Positions 1 to 11,640 of a stretch of DNA of 64,000 bases are shown here, piece by piece; position 1 is the first letter of the stretch, and every line of letters begins with the position of its first letter. The stretch spans positions 15,227,822 through 15,291,821 of the forward strand of contig NC_135570.1 of the NCBI RefSeq assembly GCF_964340395.1, in the 5' to 3' direction. The notes below the pieces were generated by a model that was not told the DNA's origin, did no database searches, and was given only the letters and a program-made list of their open reading frames with translations. A program made the position numbers and the translations under genes. The stretch is from Glandiceps talaboti (taxonomy: Eukaryota; Hemichordata; Enteropneusta; Spengelidae).

Positions 1-90
1 TCCCGGTCCCTGCTGAGGTGGGTAGGATCCTGGTGGTGGGTATCCACCTTGTTGTGGAGGATAGTACGCTGGGGGTTGGTGTCCAGCCAT
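1..90 (-). CDS. N-terminal coding exon of a Gly/Pro/Tyr/Gln-rich protein (partial)
   Basis: Read on the minus strand, an ATG at 90-88 opens 30 codons that stay open to the window edge. The peptide starts MAGHQPPAYYPPQQGGYPPP and continues with another PPQQGPG motif, so it is a low-complexity proline/glutamine/glycine/tyrosine tail. An in-frame TAA at 102-100, only nine bases upstream of the ATG, supports this start. A possible 3' splice site on the minus strand (ACACAG before position 166) would make the exon 1-166 with a 76-base 5' UTR. N-terminal tails of this kind are known from annexin A7/A11, phospholipid scramblases, LITAF-like and other membrane-associated proteins. Nothing in 30 residues separates these, so the family is left open. 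The rest of the gene lies to the left of the window. Confidence 0.55.
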   Translation of the reverse strand, partial: MAGHQPPAYYPPQQGGYPPPGSYPPQQGPG

Positions 91-1718
91 TTTGAATTTT
101 TAGTTTATGAAGGGATATGATTTCTCTCCAATGATAATGAAATTTAGTCCCGACTACTGGTATATCCTGTGTATAAACATCAATTAATATTTAGAATCAG
201 TATTCGTAGTGTGACGACGGTTTTTCTTTTTTTTTTCTTGATTACACGTAAAGGTACATTTTATAGTAATCGAATTATAAAATGTATCGATAACCCATAA
301 GCTTATGTTTGCCTAAAAAATATGATTTAAAACTGAAAAAATGTGGGTTAAACCCAAGAATGAAATATGGTGACAAAATAAACACTTCTGATGTGTTCGT
401 GGTCTTCGATTTGAAACTCTCATTGTCAAGATACGGTGCCTACATTGTTTTAATAGTCCAACCACGTGGTAAAATTTTTATGTATATATACCCTATTGAA
501 TTCGCTCATATTTTGAAATAAGGAATGCAAGGACTATGAACATTGTCCTGTGACGACTTTGTATTTTAGACACAAACTCTTTTAGACATTCTCATATGCG
601 TTTGCCGATTTCCTTTTTGTTTGTGGTTTTTTGTCTTTACGTAAATTGTTCATTTACTTGTAAAATTTATAAGTTTGGTACAATGCGTTGAGACTCTTGC
701 GTAGTGCACTTGTTTTGTTGGACTGTACGTCTGGTGATGTGATCCGCACCTCTTCTCCAACAATAAATACGGTATGTTCATATTTGAAATATATATCTAG
801 AGTATAGCACATGTTTGTATTTTGATAATCACAATGGGTTTTTATAAACATGTTTACAAATTTCAGAACACCATCATGCGGATATGGCCGCCACTATGAT
901 CATGATACGGTGATTGGATCAGAGACGAGTTGGTATCACCCAGCTACATCGCAGCCTTCAATATAGTTATATATTAAAAGAAGACCACTGGCGGCCATTG
1001 AAATATTATATGTAGATAACGCAAAGTATTATAGTAAATTAATACATTCATAAGATATCGGTTTTAGGGCTGGAAGTTTACTCGCATTTCAAGATTTAGA
1101 TCCATTTATATTTTTGTAGAATTTGATCATGACTAAACGTTAGTTTTATTTTATGTTACGTCATAGACATGGTAAATGTTTTTACTGAAACGGATCCACT
1201 GTGTGTAAACACTAAACTAATCTGTTCAACTATTCGATAAAAGTACCCTTTGAATCAGCTACTTGGTTCCTTTTATGAGTACGATACAGACGTTATATTG
1301 ATATTTTACTCACCTGTAATGTCGATTTGGTTGCAATTCGTGAAATGATAACTTACATAGACAACGATGAACCAAGCAACTCTATGACGTCACTAGACTT
1401 TGTCGTCCAACGCCCTTATCATCAAGTTGATGACGATAGTCCTGTACTAGGAGACGATTAATAGTTATTTTTCACTGGAAATATTCTGGTTGCTAAGAGT
1501 ATATGGGGTTATCAAGGAAAGCACAGACAATACGATTGCGGTAGTTCTAGATTTTTGTCACAGTAAATATTATTAGCGATGGTCATATTGAAACTTCAGA
1601 CCCAGTGCCCTGAACTAAAATAAATGATATCGTCACAAAAGTTGCTTACAAAATCAAATACCTGCACTAGCATCAAATAACCAATTTTAAAGATATAGTC
1701 TCTAAAAAAAATGTAAAT
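91..1718. other. Upstream or intronic DNA of the left-edge gene, no gene seen
   Basis: AT-rich sequence. It holds the presumed 5' UTR of the minus-strand gene (to about 166) and otherwise only short chance ORFs. I see no repeat, RNA gene or clear promoter element. Confidence 0.4.
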
Positions 1719-2062
1719 TACTTATAAAAAAGACATTGTATCTGTTAATTAGTGGTCAATATTATCTGTAGAAAGTGTAGTGGTAAGTTTGAATATTGAG
1801 TGAAAGTTTGGTTTTGAATCTATCACCATGTTAAAACTGTACAGATTGTACTTATAGGGTATTATTTTTCGATTAGACAACCACAATATATTTACTGAAT
1901 ACTGTTGATAAAATACCAATAATTAGAAATCGATATATAATCGGTATAAGAAGCACAGAAACAGGTTGAAATCGTGATCGCCGTTGATGGTGCTTATTTT
2001 TGGGTGCGGACCCCAAATCAATTTGATTTGATTTATCGCGTATACAGATACAAAATATATGT
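1719..2062 (+). repeat. Dispersed repeat family A, copy 1
   Basis: About 340 bp that recurs at 29666-30020 in the same orientation and, as a shorter piece, at 56711-56823 in reverse. Shared stretches include AGTGGTCAATATTATCTGTA, TATCACCATGTTAAAACTGT and ATCAATTTGATTTGATTTAT. No coding potential is visible. It is probably a non-autonomous transposon. I did not find clear terminal repeats. Confidence 0.8.
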
Positions 2063-2309
2063 TTTTCCACAGCAGGTAATGCAAACTGTTCACGGTACAC
2101 GATATACGAGTTAGTTATTGGAAAGCTTTAAAAAAATGTAGTTTGAGCTAGTGCTGCTTTAAAACGAAATATTTAAAACAAACATAAACAAATACCCCCC
2201 CCCTCCGGTTTGTTTCAACTCAACATGGACAGCTACAGTGTATAATTTCTAACACTTACGTCTGACTGTTATAGGCTGTTTTGCATATTCGCTTTCCACA
2301 GTTCCGAAT

Positions 2310-2652
2310 GGTAAATAGTGTTAACGTTGAGGGCGCCATGCGTGTTGAATGTGAAAGTCTGGTACTGTTGACTTTGAGGTAGTCTAGCTGCTAGACCTCG
2401 GCTGTTCTTCCGATACAATTCACACACAACCGAATATCGCTATCGGGGATGAAACATCCGAGTTCGGGCAAACCCTCACTGCGAACTTCGTTCGCTTATC
2501 GTATCGGAAGAAACGTCTAGCAGCAAGACTAACTTTGAGGGTGCCATGCTCGATCGTGACTTTGAGGGTGTCGACGATGCTGTTGATTGGGAAATTTTCG
2601 GACCTAGGGAAAGACTGCGACTGGTAAATACTGTTAACGTTGAGGGCGGTAT
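2310..2652. repeat. Nested direct and inverted repeats (foldback element)
   Basis: Near-identical direct repeats at the two ends (GGTAAATA, one base, then TGTTAACGTTGAGGGCG at 2310 and 2633) flank an inverted pair. The left arm, 2381-2416, contains GCTGCTAGAC and TCTTCCGATAC. The right arm, 2501-2530, contains GTATCGGAAGA and GTCTAGCAGC. The inner tract is richer in CpG than its surroundings. This structure suggests a small transposable element. The ORFs in it overlap the inverted repeat and are not credible genes. Confidence 0.6.
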
Positions 2653-4060
2653 ACATGCAGAAGAAACCCCCACGTGTATAAATAAAAAATAGCTTTGTGA
2701 CAGACCAGGATTAAAATAGCATAAAGTACGGAAATACATAAATGGTTAGTGGGATTTGTAACTTTAATCAAACCTTTTTCAAAATATAATTAAACATTTT
2801 TTTTAAAAGAAGGGTTTTCTATAAACTTATATGTTCAGAATATATTGACGTATACTCATTGAACGCAAATCATAATGCCGACTACACCTTATGATTATTT
2901 TAAATATATTGTAAAAATAAATTAGTGCCCCTTGTAGTAACAGGTAGAAGGTGGACATGGGTTAGAGTTATACAACCCGCGAAAAAACACCACTGTTTGA
3001 AATTAATGAAATGAGCTCAGGAAAGAATTCACACAGCGATTGATAATACAACCGATACAAAAAACAACAGGGGGTGCCTATGATATATACCCCGTTCAGG
3101 CGAGGCTGTTATCAGTTTGTCTCTGTGGAAGTTATAATATAACACTAAAATGCAGTACTAGTTGTAGTTGTTATACCATTTGTTACCATGTAGCATACTG
3201 TGTGTAAACAGAGTTACTGTAGCTGGCCCCTTCGCTATTTTCACACTTTGATAAGTCATCGGTGTTAATTAGGCCTATAGTGTATGTCTTTGCACAGCTA
3301 AGGAAGAAAAGGCTTCCTTATCTGTGATCTTTACATGCAACTTGTCTCATTCTTGCTAACCACGAGCAAACAAATGCAATTGTGTTTTTTTTGCAGGTTG
3401 TAGTACGGCAGAGTGTTAACTAGAAAATAACCAGTGCTTCGCACGCGGGTATATAGATACAATGTTTGTGAGGTAAAAAAATGTGTTGGCGTTAAGTTTC
3501 TCAAACAGAAATTGAGAATTATTTATGTGTGATTGGGTTGAAGGTTGAGATGCTACAACGGTCTTCCAGACTAAATGTCAAAACATTTTACTCAGAGATC
3601 CAAAGTTAATCGGGATACTACATTTTCTCCTAATTTAAATTTTGATTTCAATTTTTGATTTTTTTAATTTCTTACAGTAATCTAAACTTTCTATATAATT
3701 ATCACATTGCTGATATTCAGTATTGAATAGGAATTATAATGGTGGTCATGTTCTGCTGATGGTATGCGAGTATGTACATCACTGAACGATCGAACGAACG
3801 AACGAACTCTAAATAGAGCAACAATAGTTGCCCGTGTGTGAATGTTGGTTTAATACCAGGTCCGTAGTATTTTAATTTACCCATACACATTTTATAGGCT
3901 TGTTTGTTTGTTTGTTTGTTTGCTTGTGTATGTTTATATTTATTTGTGATAACACGGTTTGGCCCGACCGAGGGTTCGGCTCCGAGGTTTGGCTCACTGC
4001 AGGGTGATAAAATGAAGAAAGGATAATTAATACCCACAATACGTTGCGAAAAGTAAACTT
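2653..4060. other. Non-coding, simple repeats only
   Basis: No gene is recognised. A good polypyrimidine-AG site at 3396 followed by a GTAAAA at 3475 could delimit a 78-base exon, but nothing else supports it. Short (GAAC)n near 3790 and (TTTG)n near 3899-3925 are present. Confidence 0.4.
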
Positions 4061-4067
4061 TTCTTTC

Positions 4068-4078
4068 AACATGGCGGC
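4068..4078 (+). promoter_or_regulatory. YY1-type AACATGGCGGC site
   Basis: AACATGGCGGC fits the animal YY1 consensus AANATGGCGGC, which in other animals often lies just downstream of a transcription start. The ATG opens a 19-codon frame (MAASRVSRVRQLFAIVCTF, 4071-4130). The surrounding 3960-4260 is richer in CpG than most of the window, and a CAG|GTACAT donor candidate lies at 4299/4300. This may mark a plus-strand first exon. Function is inferred only. Confidence 0.3.
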
Positions 4079-4130
4079 GTCCAGAGTCTCCCGTGTTCGC
4101 CAGCTCTTTGCCATTGTGTGCACATTTTAA

Positions 4131-6350
4131 CAAGAACTCTTGTCATATCCCTTCAGAGGAGCAAATAATTCCAATGAACGTTACTTTGGTTGGACGTCTA
4201 GAACCATTCAATTTACAACGGAAAGACCGGTAAACGCACGAATTTATTGGTACACGATTGACAGATTGAGGCCATCCCAACCTCGCAAGACACACACAGG
4301 TACATGTCATATAGTGTAAGAAAGCTGCCGAGAAGTGACTTTATCAGTGAATAACATATATGAAAACGTCAACCTGATCATAACTGATCATAATGATAAG
4401 ATTAGCTGACGGTAATTTTAGGTAAAGTACATTTTTTTCGAACTAAAGTAGTAAAGTATAGTTAGTATATAGAAGAACTTCAAGAAGAAGATGCGATGCG
4501 CTGGACGATGCGCCGGGTGCTACGATACATCATGTACTGTATTGAACCCGAAGTTGTGCATTTCCTGGGACGTGTGTATATTTCCAAGCAAAATATTTAT
4601 AGTACATGTTTTTAGACTTTTGTGTCTGTGGGACATTGTACCAAAGTCTAGGTTGGTGTCGAGGAGTGCAAGTAGGAATGCGCCCCCTAGCGGCAAAGTA
4701 GAAATTAGGTTTTACTATTATAGGTAACTTTGTCTATGCTTGCATTCCATTGCAGTCAATTCATACCAGCCACATTTGATAAAGGAGATAGCTAACATGT
4801 TTTAATCTATGTGGAATTAAAAGGCAAGAGAACAAACTTGTATTTGGACTGAATACATAAGTACCGCAGACCATGGTTTTAACATCACCCTGTATTGAAA
4901 TCCATAGTCTCAGTAATATCCTGACTCTTGAGTCTTGTCACTGGGGGCTACATCCACTTAGCGAGAGTCTGGGGCATTATGTTGCTGACTATTGTAAGGA
5001 GCAACATGGCTGCTGTTTAGATCTGTGACAGCTGCTCATTGGACAAATATGATTCCAAATTTTCATTTTCATAACTCTATATATATATGTAACAAATCTA
5101 GGGAGGTTGTGGCTATACTTCTGTTTTGCAGTTGAATTCGGTCATGTCATGATGGTGTGTATGCCTTGTATAAGTATAATATATTTTAACAAAATCACGT
5201 GCGTCTATAAAGTTACCTTCCTGTGAACCTGGTAGTGCTGTACACTATGACGAACTACTACTATAATTCCTACCTTGCAAAAATATCATTCAGTTATTGA
5301 ACCATATAAGGAAGTACTCATTAATATTCATTATATGTCAGAAGGTCACACAAAGTAGCTTTGCCAATGTGTCTTGACCAATCATGTTGAAGCTTTTATG
5401 AACAGTCAGTGATGGGCCTACTCCATAGACAATTTACATGTACTTCAGATTTCAAGCAAATTTCTCTAACACGCTATCTCTGTGGTAGAAATTTATAACC
5501 ATTTGCATATGAGGTCCGCAAAGATTCTAGCAAAACATATCCGAAATGGAACGAACTTTACCGTGGAAATTGCATGCTATGTTGATTTGATTTTATATAG
5601 CCATACCGTGTACAATGACCCTTATAGTTGAGGGTAGTCAAGGTAACCTCAGTGGTCAGAAGAGAAGCTCTACATGTTTTTTTTCCCATGCTGCTTTTAG
5701 TTATGATAGCAGTTTCTAAAGACGGTAATCAACAGCCTGGCCAGCATCAGATTGAGTAAACACATACACTGCTTGTTAATTGTTTGACCTTTCAAATATC
5801 ACACTAACTGTATGATACAACAGTTTTGATATGATAGCCGATCAGATGACTACTAAGTGCTTCCTTCAAAACTTCTAACCAATCATTGGTCATTAAAATC
5901 CGGCATTGACATCACCTTGCTAATAGTGTAGCTTCATTTGTATCCAAGTATACAAAGTCCCTGTGAAGGCTATAGATTGGAACATCAACCGTGCCGACAA
6001 TGTGTTCACACCATTAGAAGCTATTATATCGATGGCCTCACTATCTTCCTGTGTGTTTGTGTAGTATTTTGTGTGAAGGTCCTTCATACTAGTAGAAAGA
6101 GGGATATATTCTGAAAAATACATTTTTAGATGCAAGGGCTGAATATATTTGTGAGTGTACATTGAAAAATTGAATTAATATCTCATGTGAGGATGCACGT
6201 TATGAAATTCTTTGTCTTCTTAACCTTCATGCTTTTTTTTCCAGTATTGTCTACATACATATTTCATCAAACTATCACAGAGGGGCTTATTCTGACTGAC
6301 ATTTCATTTGTTTTTGGGTCGAAGCCATATTTTTCAAAGGTAAAAACAAT
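4131..6350. other. Non-coding, nothing recognised
   Basis: Unique-looking AT-rich DNA with chance ORFs below 80 codons. The 78-codon frame at 4491-4727 has no recognisable domain and no splice support. Confidence 0.4.
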
Positions 6351-6441
6351 TGAAAAGATAAATGATAATAAAATAAAATCCCGACCTACCTACCCTATTT
6401 TCTGAGGTCTTGTCATCGGAAACACACACTTATTTTTTTTT
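6351..6441 (+). repeat. Dispersed repeat family B, copy 1
   Basis: Contains AAATCCCGACCTACCTACC and TCTGAGGTCTTGTCATCGGA. The reverse complement of a closely related block lies at 42709-42797 (AATCCCAACCTACCTACAT, TCTGAGGCCATATGTTATTG). Probably a piece of a dispersed transposon. Confidence 0.65.
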
Positions 6442-7006
6442 CACCGTACAAGTTGAATACACATCTTTTTATGATATGAACTGGTGCCTTGAATATAGTT
6501 GTACAAATATATGTTGATATAAATGAAGATTGTGAAAATTTGAAATTCATTTCAGAGTTTTATTTGGTGTCGTCAGTTCACCTGTTTTATACCAATATTG
6601 TAAAACTTAGCATTTTGTGAAGATAAATTTTCACTTCAAGAAGGAAAGAAAGGTACAAAAATATATAGTTTTTAACATTTCTAACATTGTTCATAGGAGG
6701 TCAGATCTAAATGTTTGTTTTTTCGGATATTTTTTATTTCATCTGGAGAATCATATATTTTATTATATTTACTGATACATAACTTGTAGTATATAAACCA
6801 TGAAATCTATAAACACAACAACCAGGCAACCAGAATGTTCTGAATGATGCGATGTCAATATATTTGGTTGCGGCCAAAATTACCATTGATAACTGGAATG
6901 TGGAGAAAATACACATACATAAATGTACCAATGTTATTTTGTAAGGGTTTGTATGAAGCAGAACAATATCAGTCTATCTACAGATGAATAACAGTTGTTG
7001 TACATT

Positions 7007-7343
7007 AGACCGTGGATGAATGGAACCTGTTACAAACAGGGAAAGTAAACAAATTAATTGGATTAATAACACTTGGCACATCATGCTGGAAGTACAGAGA
7101 GAGAGACTTGTATTTCATTTGATACCAATAGTTTTATGGCCACTTTACATAATAATTCACAAACAAATTTCCATTTCCCTGGCATTTCATGTACACATAA
7201 AGCGACCATAAAACTGTTCTTATCAAACCATGGTGTGTAATACAAGTCTCTGCTGTTCCAACATGCTGTGCCAAGTGTTAGTAATTCAATTAATTTGTTT
7301 ACTTTCCTTATTTGTAATAGGTTGTTCTGGTTGTCCACGGTCT
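7007..7343. mobile_element. Foldback MITE family C, copy 1
   Basis: Near-perfect palindrome about 337 bp long. The left arm begins AGACCGTGGATGAATGGAAC and the right arm ends with CCACGGTCT. Paired internal blocks include AAGTAAACAAATTAATTG and AACACTTGGCACA. A second copy with the same arms lies at 35715-36059. The ORFs in both strands here are mirror artefacts of the palindrome. It is a non-autonomous DNA element by structure, and no transposase is encoded. Confidence 0.85.
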
Positions 7344-7392
7344 GATGTCAGCAGTTGTATACACAAACAGGATTTGAGGGAGACATGATAAT

Positions 7393-7936
7393 GGGTATGA
7401 AAGAAAACAGCTCCAGTTTCCAAAAAAATATATTCTTTAATAAAAAGTACACTGATGTTTTGATCTCACACAAGAGACTTTCTTCAGGATCTAAAAATGA
7501 AAAAATGTGATAGAACAATGATAAACAAATATATAAAACTACAACTAGAATGTAAAACTGAGAAAAGTTGGCAAAGCTAGGTGGAAGCACAAAGTGAAAA
7601 AGGATATAAAAAGGTATGAAAAACTTTAAAGGGGAATATGATCAAAAAGGGGTGGAAATAAAAATAAAATACTTACAGACTAAAAAACAGAACACTGCAA
7701 AAAGTATGTGATGTGTACTGATTGGAGATCCATTTTTCGTTCTTTTTGCATCCTTTTTTATTTTATGCTTCCACCTAGTTTTAGAGCTTTTAATTTTTTG
7801 ATTTTATCATTGTTCCATTGCATTGTTTTAGATCCTTGAAGAAGGTGTTTTGTGCAAGACTGAAACACTAATTTCTTTTTAATAAAGAACACATTTTTTT
7901 TCTTCCGAATCTGGAGTTTGTTTTCTTTCATACCAA
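7393..7936. mobile_element. Large inverted repeat with hammerhead-like core motif
   Basis: The left arm 7393-7603 and right arm 7752-7936 are inverted copies (for example GGTATGAAAGAAAACA, GAACAATGATAAA and CTAGGTGGAAGC when read on the minus strand of the right arm). About 150 bp separate the arms. Each arm carries a GATCC(T)TGAAGAA...(G/A)AAAC block on opposite strands. This resembles the CUGANGA...GAAA core of hammerhead ribozymes known from some retroelements, but each arm has one core mismatch. Likely a decayed, inverted pair of retroelement tails. Confidence 0.6.
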
Positions 7937-8025
7937 CCACTATATTTTAAACTCATATTCAAAAATATTTCAAAATAATTTATCTAGTAAATACTGATTT
8001 AATTGGGGTTTAAAGATAGATGTTT

Positions 8026-8426
8026 GCAATTCTCGCTACCTGCAATACAATTCTACACATCACTGTGGAGTCAAATGGAACAAAGTCGCGCGACAACGCA
8101 TTCTAATGTCGACAACTACACTTCCGGTCGGCTATGCTAATACACAGGAATGTTTCTTTCCCATTTTCAGTTGTAGACATCTCTTGTAAATTTGCTCTGG
8201 AAAGATACTGTACATATTTAAATTTCCCACCTCCATAATTATATGAGCTTAAAACTTGCGTTTATCTTATTTGTTACAAATTAAACTGTTTGGAAGAAAC
8301 ATTCACGTGTATTGACATAGGCGACCAGAAGTGTAGGTGTCGACAAATGCAAGTGCGGTCGCGAGACTGCGTTCCATTTGACTCCTTAGCGATGCATAGA
8401 ATTGTATTGCAGATAGCGAGAATTGT
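8026..8426. mobile_element. Foldback MITE family D
   Basis: Inverted arms of about 110 bp. The left arm starts TGCAATTCTCGCTACCTGCA and the right arm ends with GATAGCGAGAATTGTT. Shared inner blocks are GGAGTCAAATGGAAC and GTCGACA. The arms are rich in CpG compared with flanking DNA. No ORF is present. No clear target-site duplication was found. Confidence 0.75.
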
Positions 8427-8540
8427 TCATATTTTTTTCAGTTGGCTGGGTATTGAGATTTAGTGTTTTGTAGTTGTGTACTTTAGATTGAAAACAGTAT
8501 ATCTTAGATTGAAAACAGTATGTCATGGTGACCAATTGGA

Positions 8541-8850
8541 GATGTTATTCCCCAATATTTCTTCATTCAGCCAAGGAAAATAAGAGTGACCTAAGGGGGC
8601 TTTGTCACTGCGAGTAGCTAGATGAGTGCGTTCCGGCTGAATGAAGAAAAGTGTTGGAGAATAACATAATTATACCAGCACCAGTAATATCAAAAAATAA
8701 TCGGAGAAAGTAATGGTCAATTTTCAATGTTTTGACTCATATTTCAAACACAGAAGAACCAGTGATGTAGACATGTGTTGTCGTGACGTCGAACGACCAG
8801 AAGATATATTCCATATTTTTTGTTCAACTTGGCTTGTACATGGTATAATA
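8541..8850 (+). mobile_element. Palindrome-headed MITE family E, copy 1
   Basis: The 5' part is an imperfect palindrome (TTATTCCCCAATATTTCTTC opposite GAAGAAAAGTGTTGGAGAATAA). It is followed by a conserved tail with CCAGTAATATCAA, AACCAGTGATGTAG, TTGTCGTGACGTCGAACGACC and TTCAACTTGGCTTGTACATGG. Related copies lie at 11641, 31651, 42841 and (reverse) 50056. It has no coding capacity, and the 66-codon frame at 8713-8913 is incidental. Confidence 0.85.
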
Positions 8851-9223
8851 AATATTACAACATATCAGACTCATTTGCAAAATTTGGTCTCAGTGAATAG
8901 TTCAATTTTCTAGCATTAGCAATTTCAGAATTTATAGTAGGGAATTACACTGAAAACAAATTACTTAGAGATTTTGTGTTCGATTTGTCAAAAAGATTAA
9001 AAACTTGTAGAAAGGGCAGACCTTTGCTTTCAAGAAAAATACACCTTTATAGAATGTATCTCACTGTGAGTACTTAATATGAAACGCTTTAAAAATATCA
9101 ACGTCAGTCACTCATTAAATCTCTCGTTTTTTTTATTATATTTTTTGTCAACTGCTCTTTTTGGGATATAAATCAGTGATAAATAAACCATTTTATTGAT
9201 TAATATCATAATTCATTTATTTG

Positions 9224-9237
9224 GTTACCATGGTAAC
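9224..9237. promoter_or_regulatory. Perfect RFX X-box-like palindrome
   Basis: GTTACCATGGTAAC is a perfect 14-bp palindrome matching the X-box pattern (GTNRCC, spacer, RGYAAC) bound by RFX transcription factors in animals. Binding is inferred. Confidence 0.35.
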
Positions 9238-9371
9238 AGTGTTTTAATAACAACACTGATGTGTTCATATAAATAATCTCTTTGATAGCAGATGTAAAAT
9301 AGAGTCCCTGCTGACATGTGTCTAAAAGCATTGATATAGTCTGATTGAGATTTTCAGAACTATTACTGTTG

Positions 9372-9385
9372 GTCGCTATAGCAAC
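9372..9385. promoter_or_regulatory. RFX X-box-like palindrome
   Basis: GTCGCTATAGCAAC differs from a perfect palindrome at one base pair. It lies 148 bp from the site at 9224. Confidence 0.3.
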
Positions 9386-9619
9386 AGTGGTTTAGTTTAG
9401 ATGAATAACTCATGTTGGACTTTGATGGAAAGGAAAGCTGAACTATTGTTGATTTCATTGCCAGATTTCAATCCAGGAATGTATTCGAGTTTCCCATGTA
9501 ATTCTCGTTGGCAACTCCAAAATAAACTGACACACTTACAATATATGAATTTAAAAGCTTCTTGTCCAATGATATGCATTGTTAGACATTTATGCAGTTC
9601 CTTTCTCGTTTGTTTATAG

Positions 9620-9633
9620 GTAACCATGACAAC
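9620..9633. promoter_or_regulatory. RFX X-box-like site
   Basis: GTAACCATGACAAC is an imperfect member of the same motif class and the third within 410 bp. Confidence 0.25.
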
Positions 9634-9867
9634 AGTATCTTTGGTAAATTGAGTAGTCTTGTGCAGGTTAGTCACTTAAGTAATTGATAGTGTTGTATTC
9701 ATGAACCTGTTTTGTTGTCACATGAAATCACGTTGTTTTGTTAACTATATACAGAATGTGGTAATAATGGAAATAACAATAACATAAAAAATATGTATGC
9801 ACTGATTTCCATATTATTATGTTATAGTTTTTATGTGTAACTTTTGTTGTTATGCTAATTGCTATGT

Positions 9868-10104
9868 GATGTTGCAATGTTGTGTTGTGTTGTGTTGTGT
9901 TGTGTTGTGTTGTGTTGTGTGGTGTGGTGTGGTGTGGTGTGTTGTGTTGTGTTGTGTTGTGTGGTGTGGTGTGGTGTTGTGATGTGATGTGATGTGATGT
10001 GTTGTGTTGTGTTATGTGATGTTCTGTTGTGTTATGTCATTTGATGTTCTGTTGTGTTGTGTTATGTTATGCTATGTTATGTCATGCTGTGTAGTGTTGT
10101 GTAG
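9868..10104 (+). repeat. (TGTTG)n-type pentanucleotide repeat
   Basis: About 235 bp of TGTTG units with blocks of TGTGG, TGATG and TGTTA variants. The variant blocks lie in order (TGTTG, then TGTGG, TGTTG, TGTGG, TGATG and degenerate copies). Confidence 0.95.
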
Positions 10105-11227
10105 TCACCATTTCATTCTCACTAAAACTGAAACTTTTTAATTTTGAGCTTCGTTACTAGATCGAACACATTACATGAATTTACCGTTCACTACACCATG
10201 CTTTTCGCGCTTTGTCTGAGGTGAACATGGTTCGTACCTTATGTATCGTTCAAGAATAAACAAATATCTTTGTGTATACCGAGTTAACAGTTCTCCTCAG
10301 ATCAGCGACACAAAATTTGTATCAAACGCTTTTACAACTGTATCTCTGTCAAATTGAAAGTTCACGCTGTCGTTCATACTTCATGTCATGGAACTCAGTT
10401 TGTGCATTGCAGTATTCACCATATTGTTTTGTTTTTTCGGCCTACGTAGTGGAAGGCCTGGTAAAGACGACATTGCTGATGTAACAATTTTATGATTTGT
10501 TTAACTTTTAAGGAACGCACTTTATGTACACTTCCTTCTAAATGTAATACAATGTAGTTTAAATTACGGATATTCCACGTTGCAACAAAGAAACCACAAG
10601 CATTATGCATAGATTTTGTGGTGCCCTATTCTAAATTGGCTTTGCAAGTTTGGCTAATTGTATCAAAAATATTCTCGCCAAATGCAGATTTTATTCACAT
10701 TTTGCGATTTGGTGAGTGGGCAGCGGAAACACTGCAGCCACTCTAGCCATTCAATCATCATGACTCCACACTTCTAATCCCTATTGCTGGACTAAGATCC
10801 AAACTGTGTTCCTATTCCCTAAGTATCTCCTCTGGGAAAAATGATTATTGCACCCTGGTTTCAAGGCAAACTAAGATATGGGTATGATTTTGAATATTTG
10901 TTTAAATTGAATGTACATGTACTTCCAGGAATGCCCATATGGAAATTGTGTGTACCACACAGAGGTCATGAGAGAGGTGAATTATAGTGTAATTAGTGGT
11001 AGCTAGAACACATGTTGCCTGATTTATCTAAATTTACATTTCTCAGATAATTATTATAGTTTGATACATGGAATGATAAGCTGAGTTTTTATGATGTACA
11101 GGGTGGGAGGTGGGGGGGGGGATAGGGAATGGAGAAACAGGAAAGAATTAACATACACACATACAACGGGTCACATGTTTGACTCAAACTAGTTTATTAC
11201 CAAAGTAAAATAAACACACAAAGCTTT
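10105..11227. other. Non-coding, nothing recognised
   Basis: No recognisable gene. Small overlapping frames around 10272-10610 occur on both strands. A short G-run sits near 11110. Confidence 0.4.
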
Positions 11228-11398
11228 CAATCTAATTAGAATCTGATTAATACCTCTATTTTGATGTGTTGTGACATTTGTTTTGTTCCAGGTGATCTGC
11301 ACCAGGTGATAGGCACAAAACAAATGTCACAATACAATGGAAATAGAGGTAATTAAAATAAAGACATCTAGCTGCTTTTGCATATTTTAATCAGATTG
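11228..11398. mobile_element. Small foldback element
   Basis: Inverted arms pair CAATCT...ACCTCTATTTTGATGTG...TGACATTTGTTTTGT with ACAAAACAAATGTCA...GGAAATAGAGGT...AGATTG. The loop is about 25 bp. About 170 bp in total. No coding potential. Confidence 0.75.
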
Positions 11399-11640
11399 AC
11401 AATTCTTTGTACATCAAAACTGCTTGTACTAAAACAAATACTAGAATTATGCAAGAAACTGGAATTAACACTTTGAAACTACTGATGGCTGGTGTAAGTA
11501 ATTTGTCATGTGTTTAAATACATTTTCTGTACTATTAGTGATAAAAGTACCATTTTGATAAGAAACAATACAGATTGTATTTTTTTGTAATGATTGACAA
11601 TCATACATTTAATCAGGATGTGTGTACAAATTATGAACAT

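Larger units (their letters stand above)
8851..9867. other. Non-coding stretch with three X-box-like palindromes
   Basis: No gene is recognised. Contains the X-box-like sites annotated separately at 9224, 9372 and 9620. Overlapping 92- and 72-codon frames around 9400-9675 on opposite strands are unlikely to be real. Confidence 0.4.

Noticed and set aside
4491-4727. 78-codon frame in a CpG-richer segment
   Set aside because: No recognisable domain or splice context. More likely part of promoter-proximal or UTR sequence, if anything.
7081-7338. 85-codon minus-strand frame and the related plus-strand frame at 35829
   Set aside because: Both lie within palindromic family C elements. They do not correspond between the two copies as a conserved protein would.
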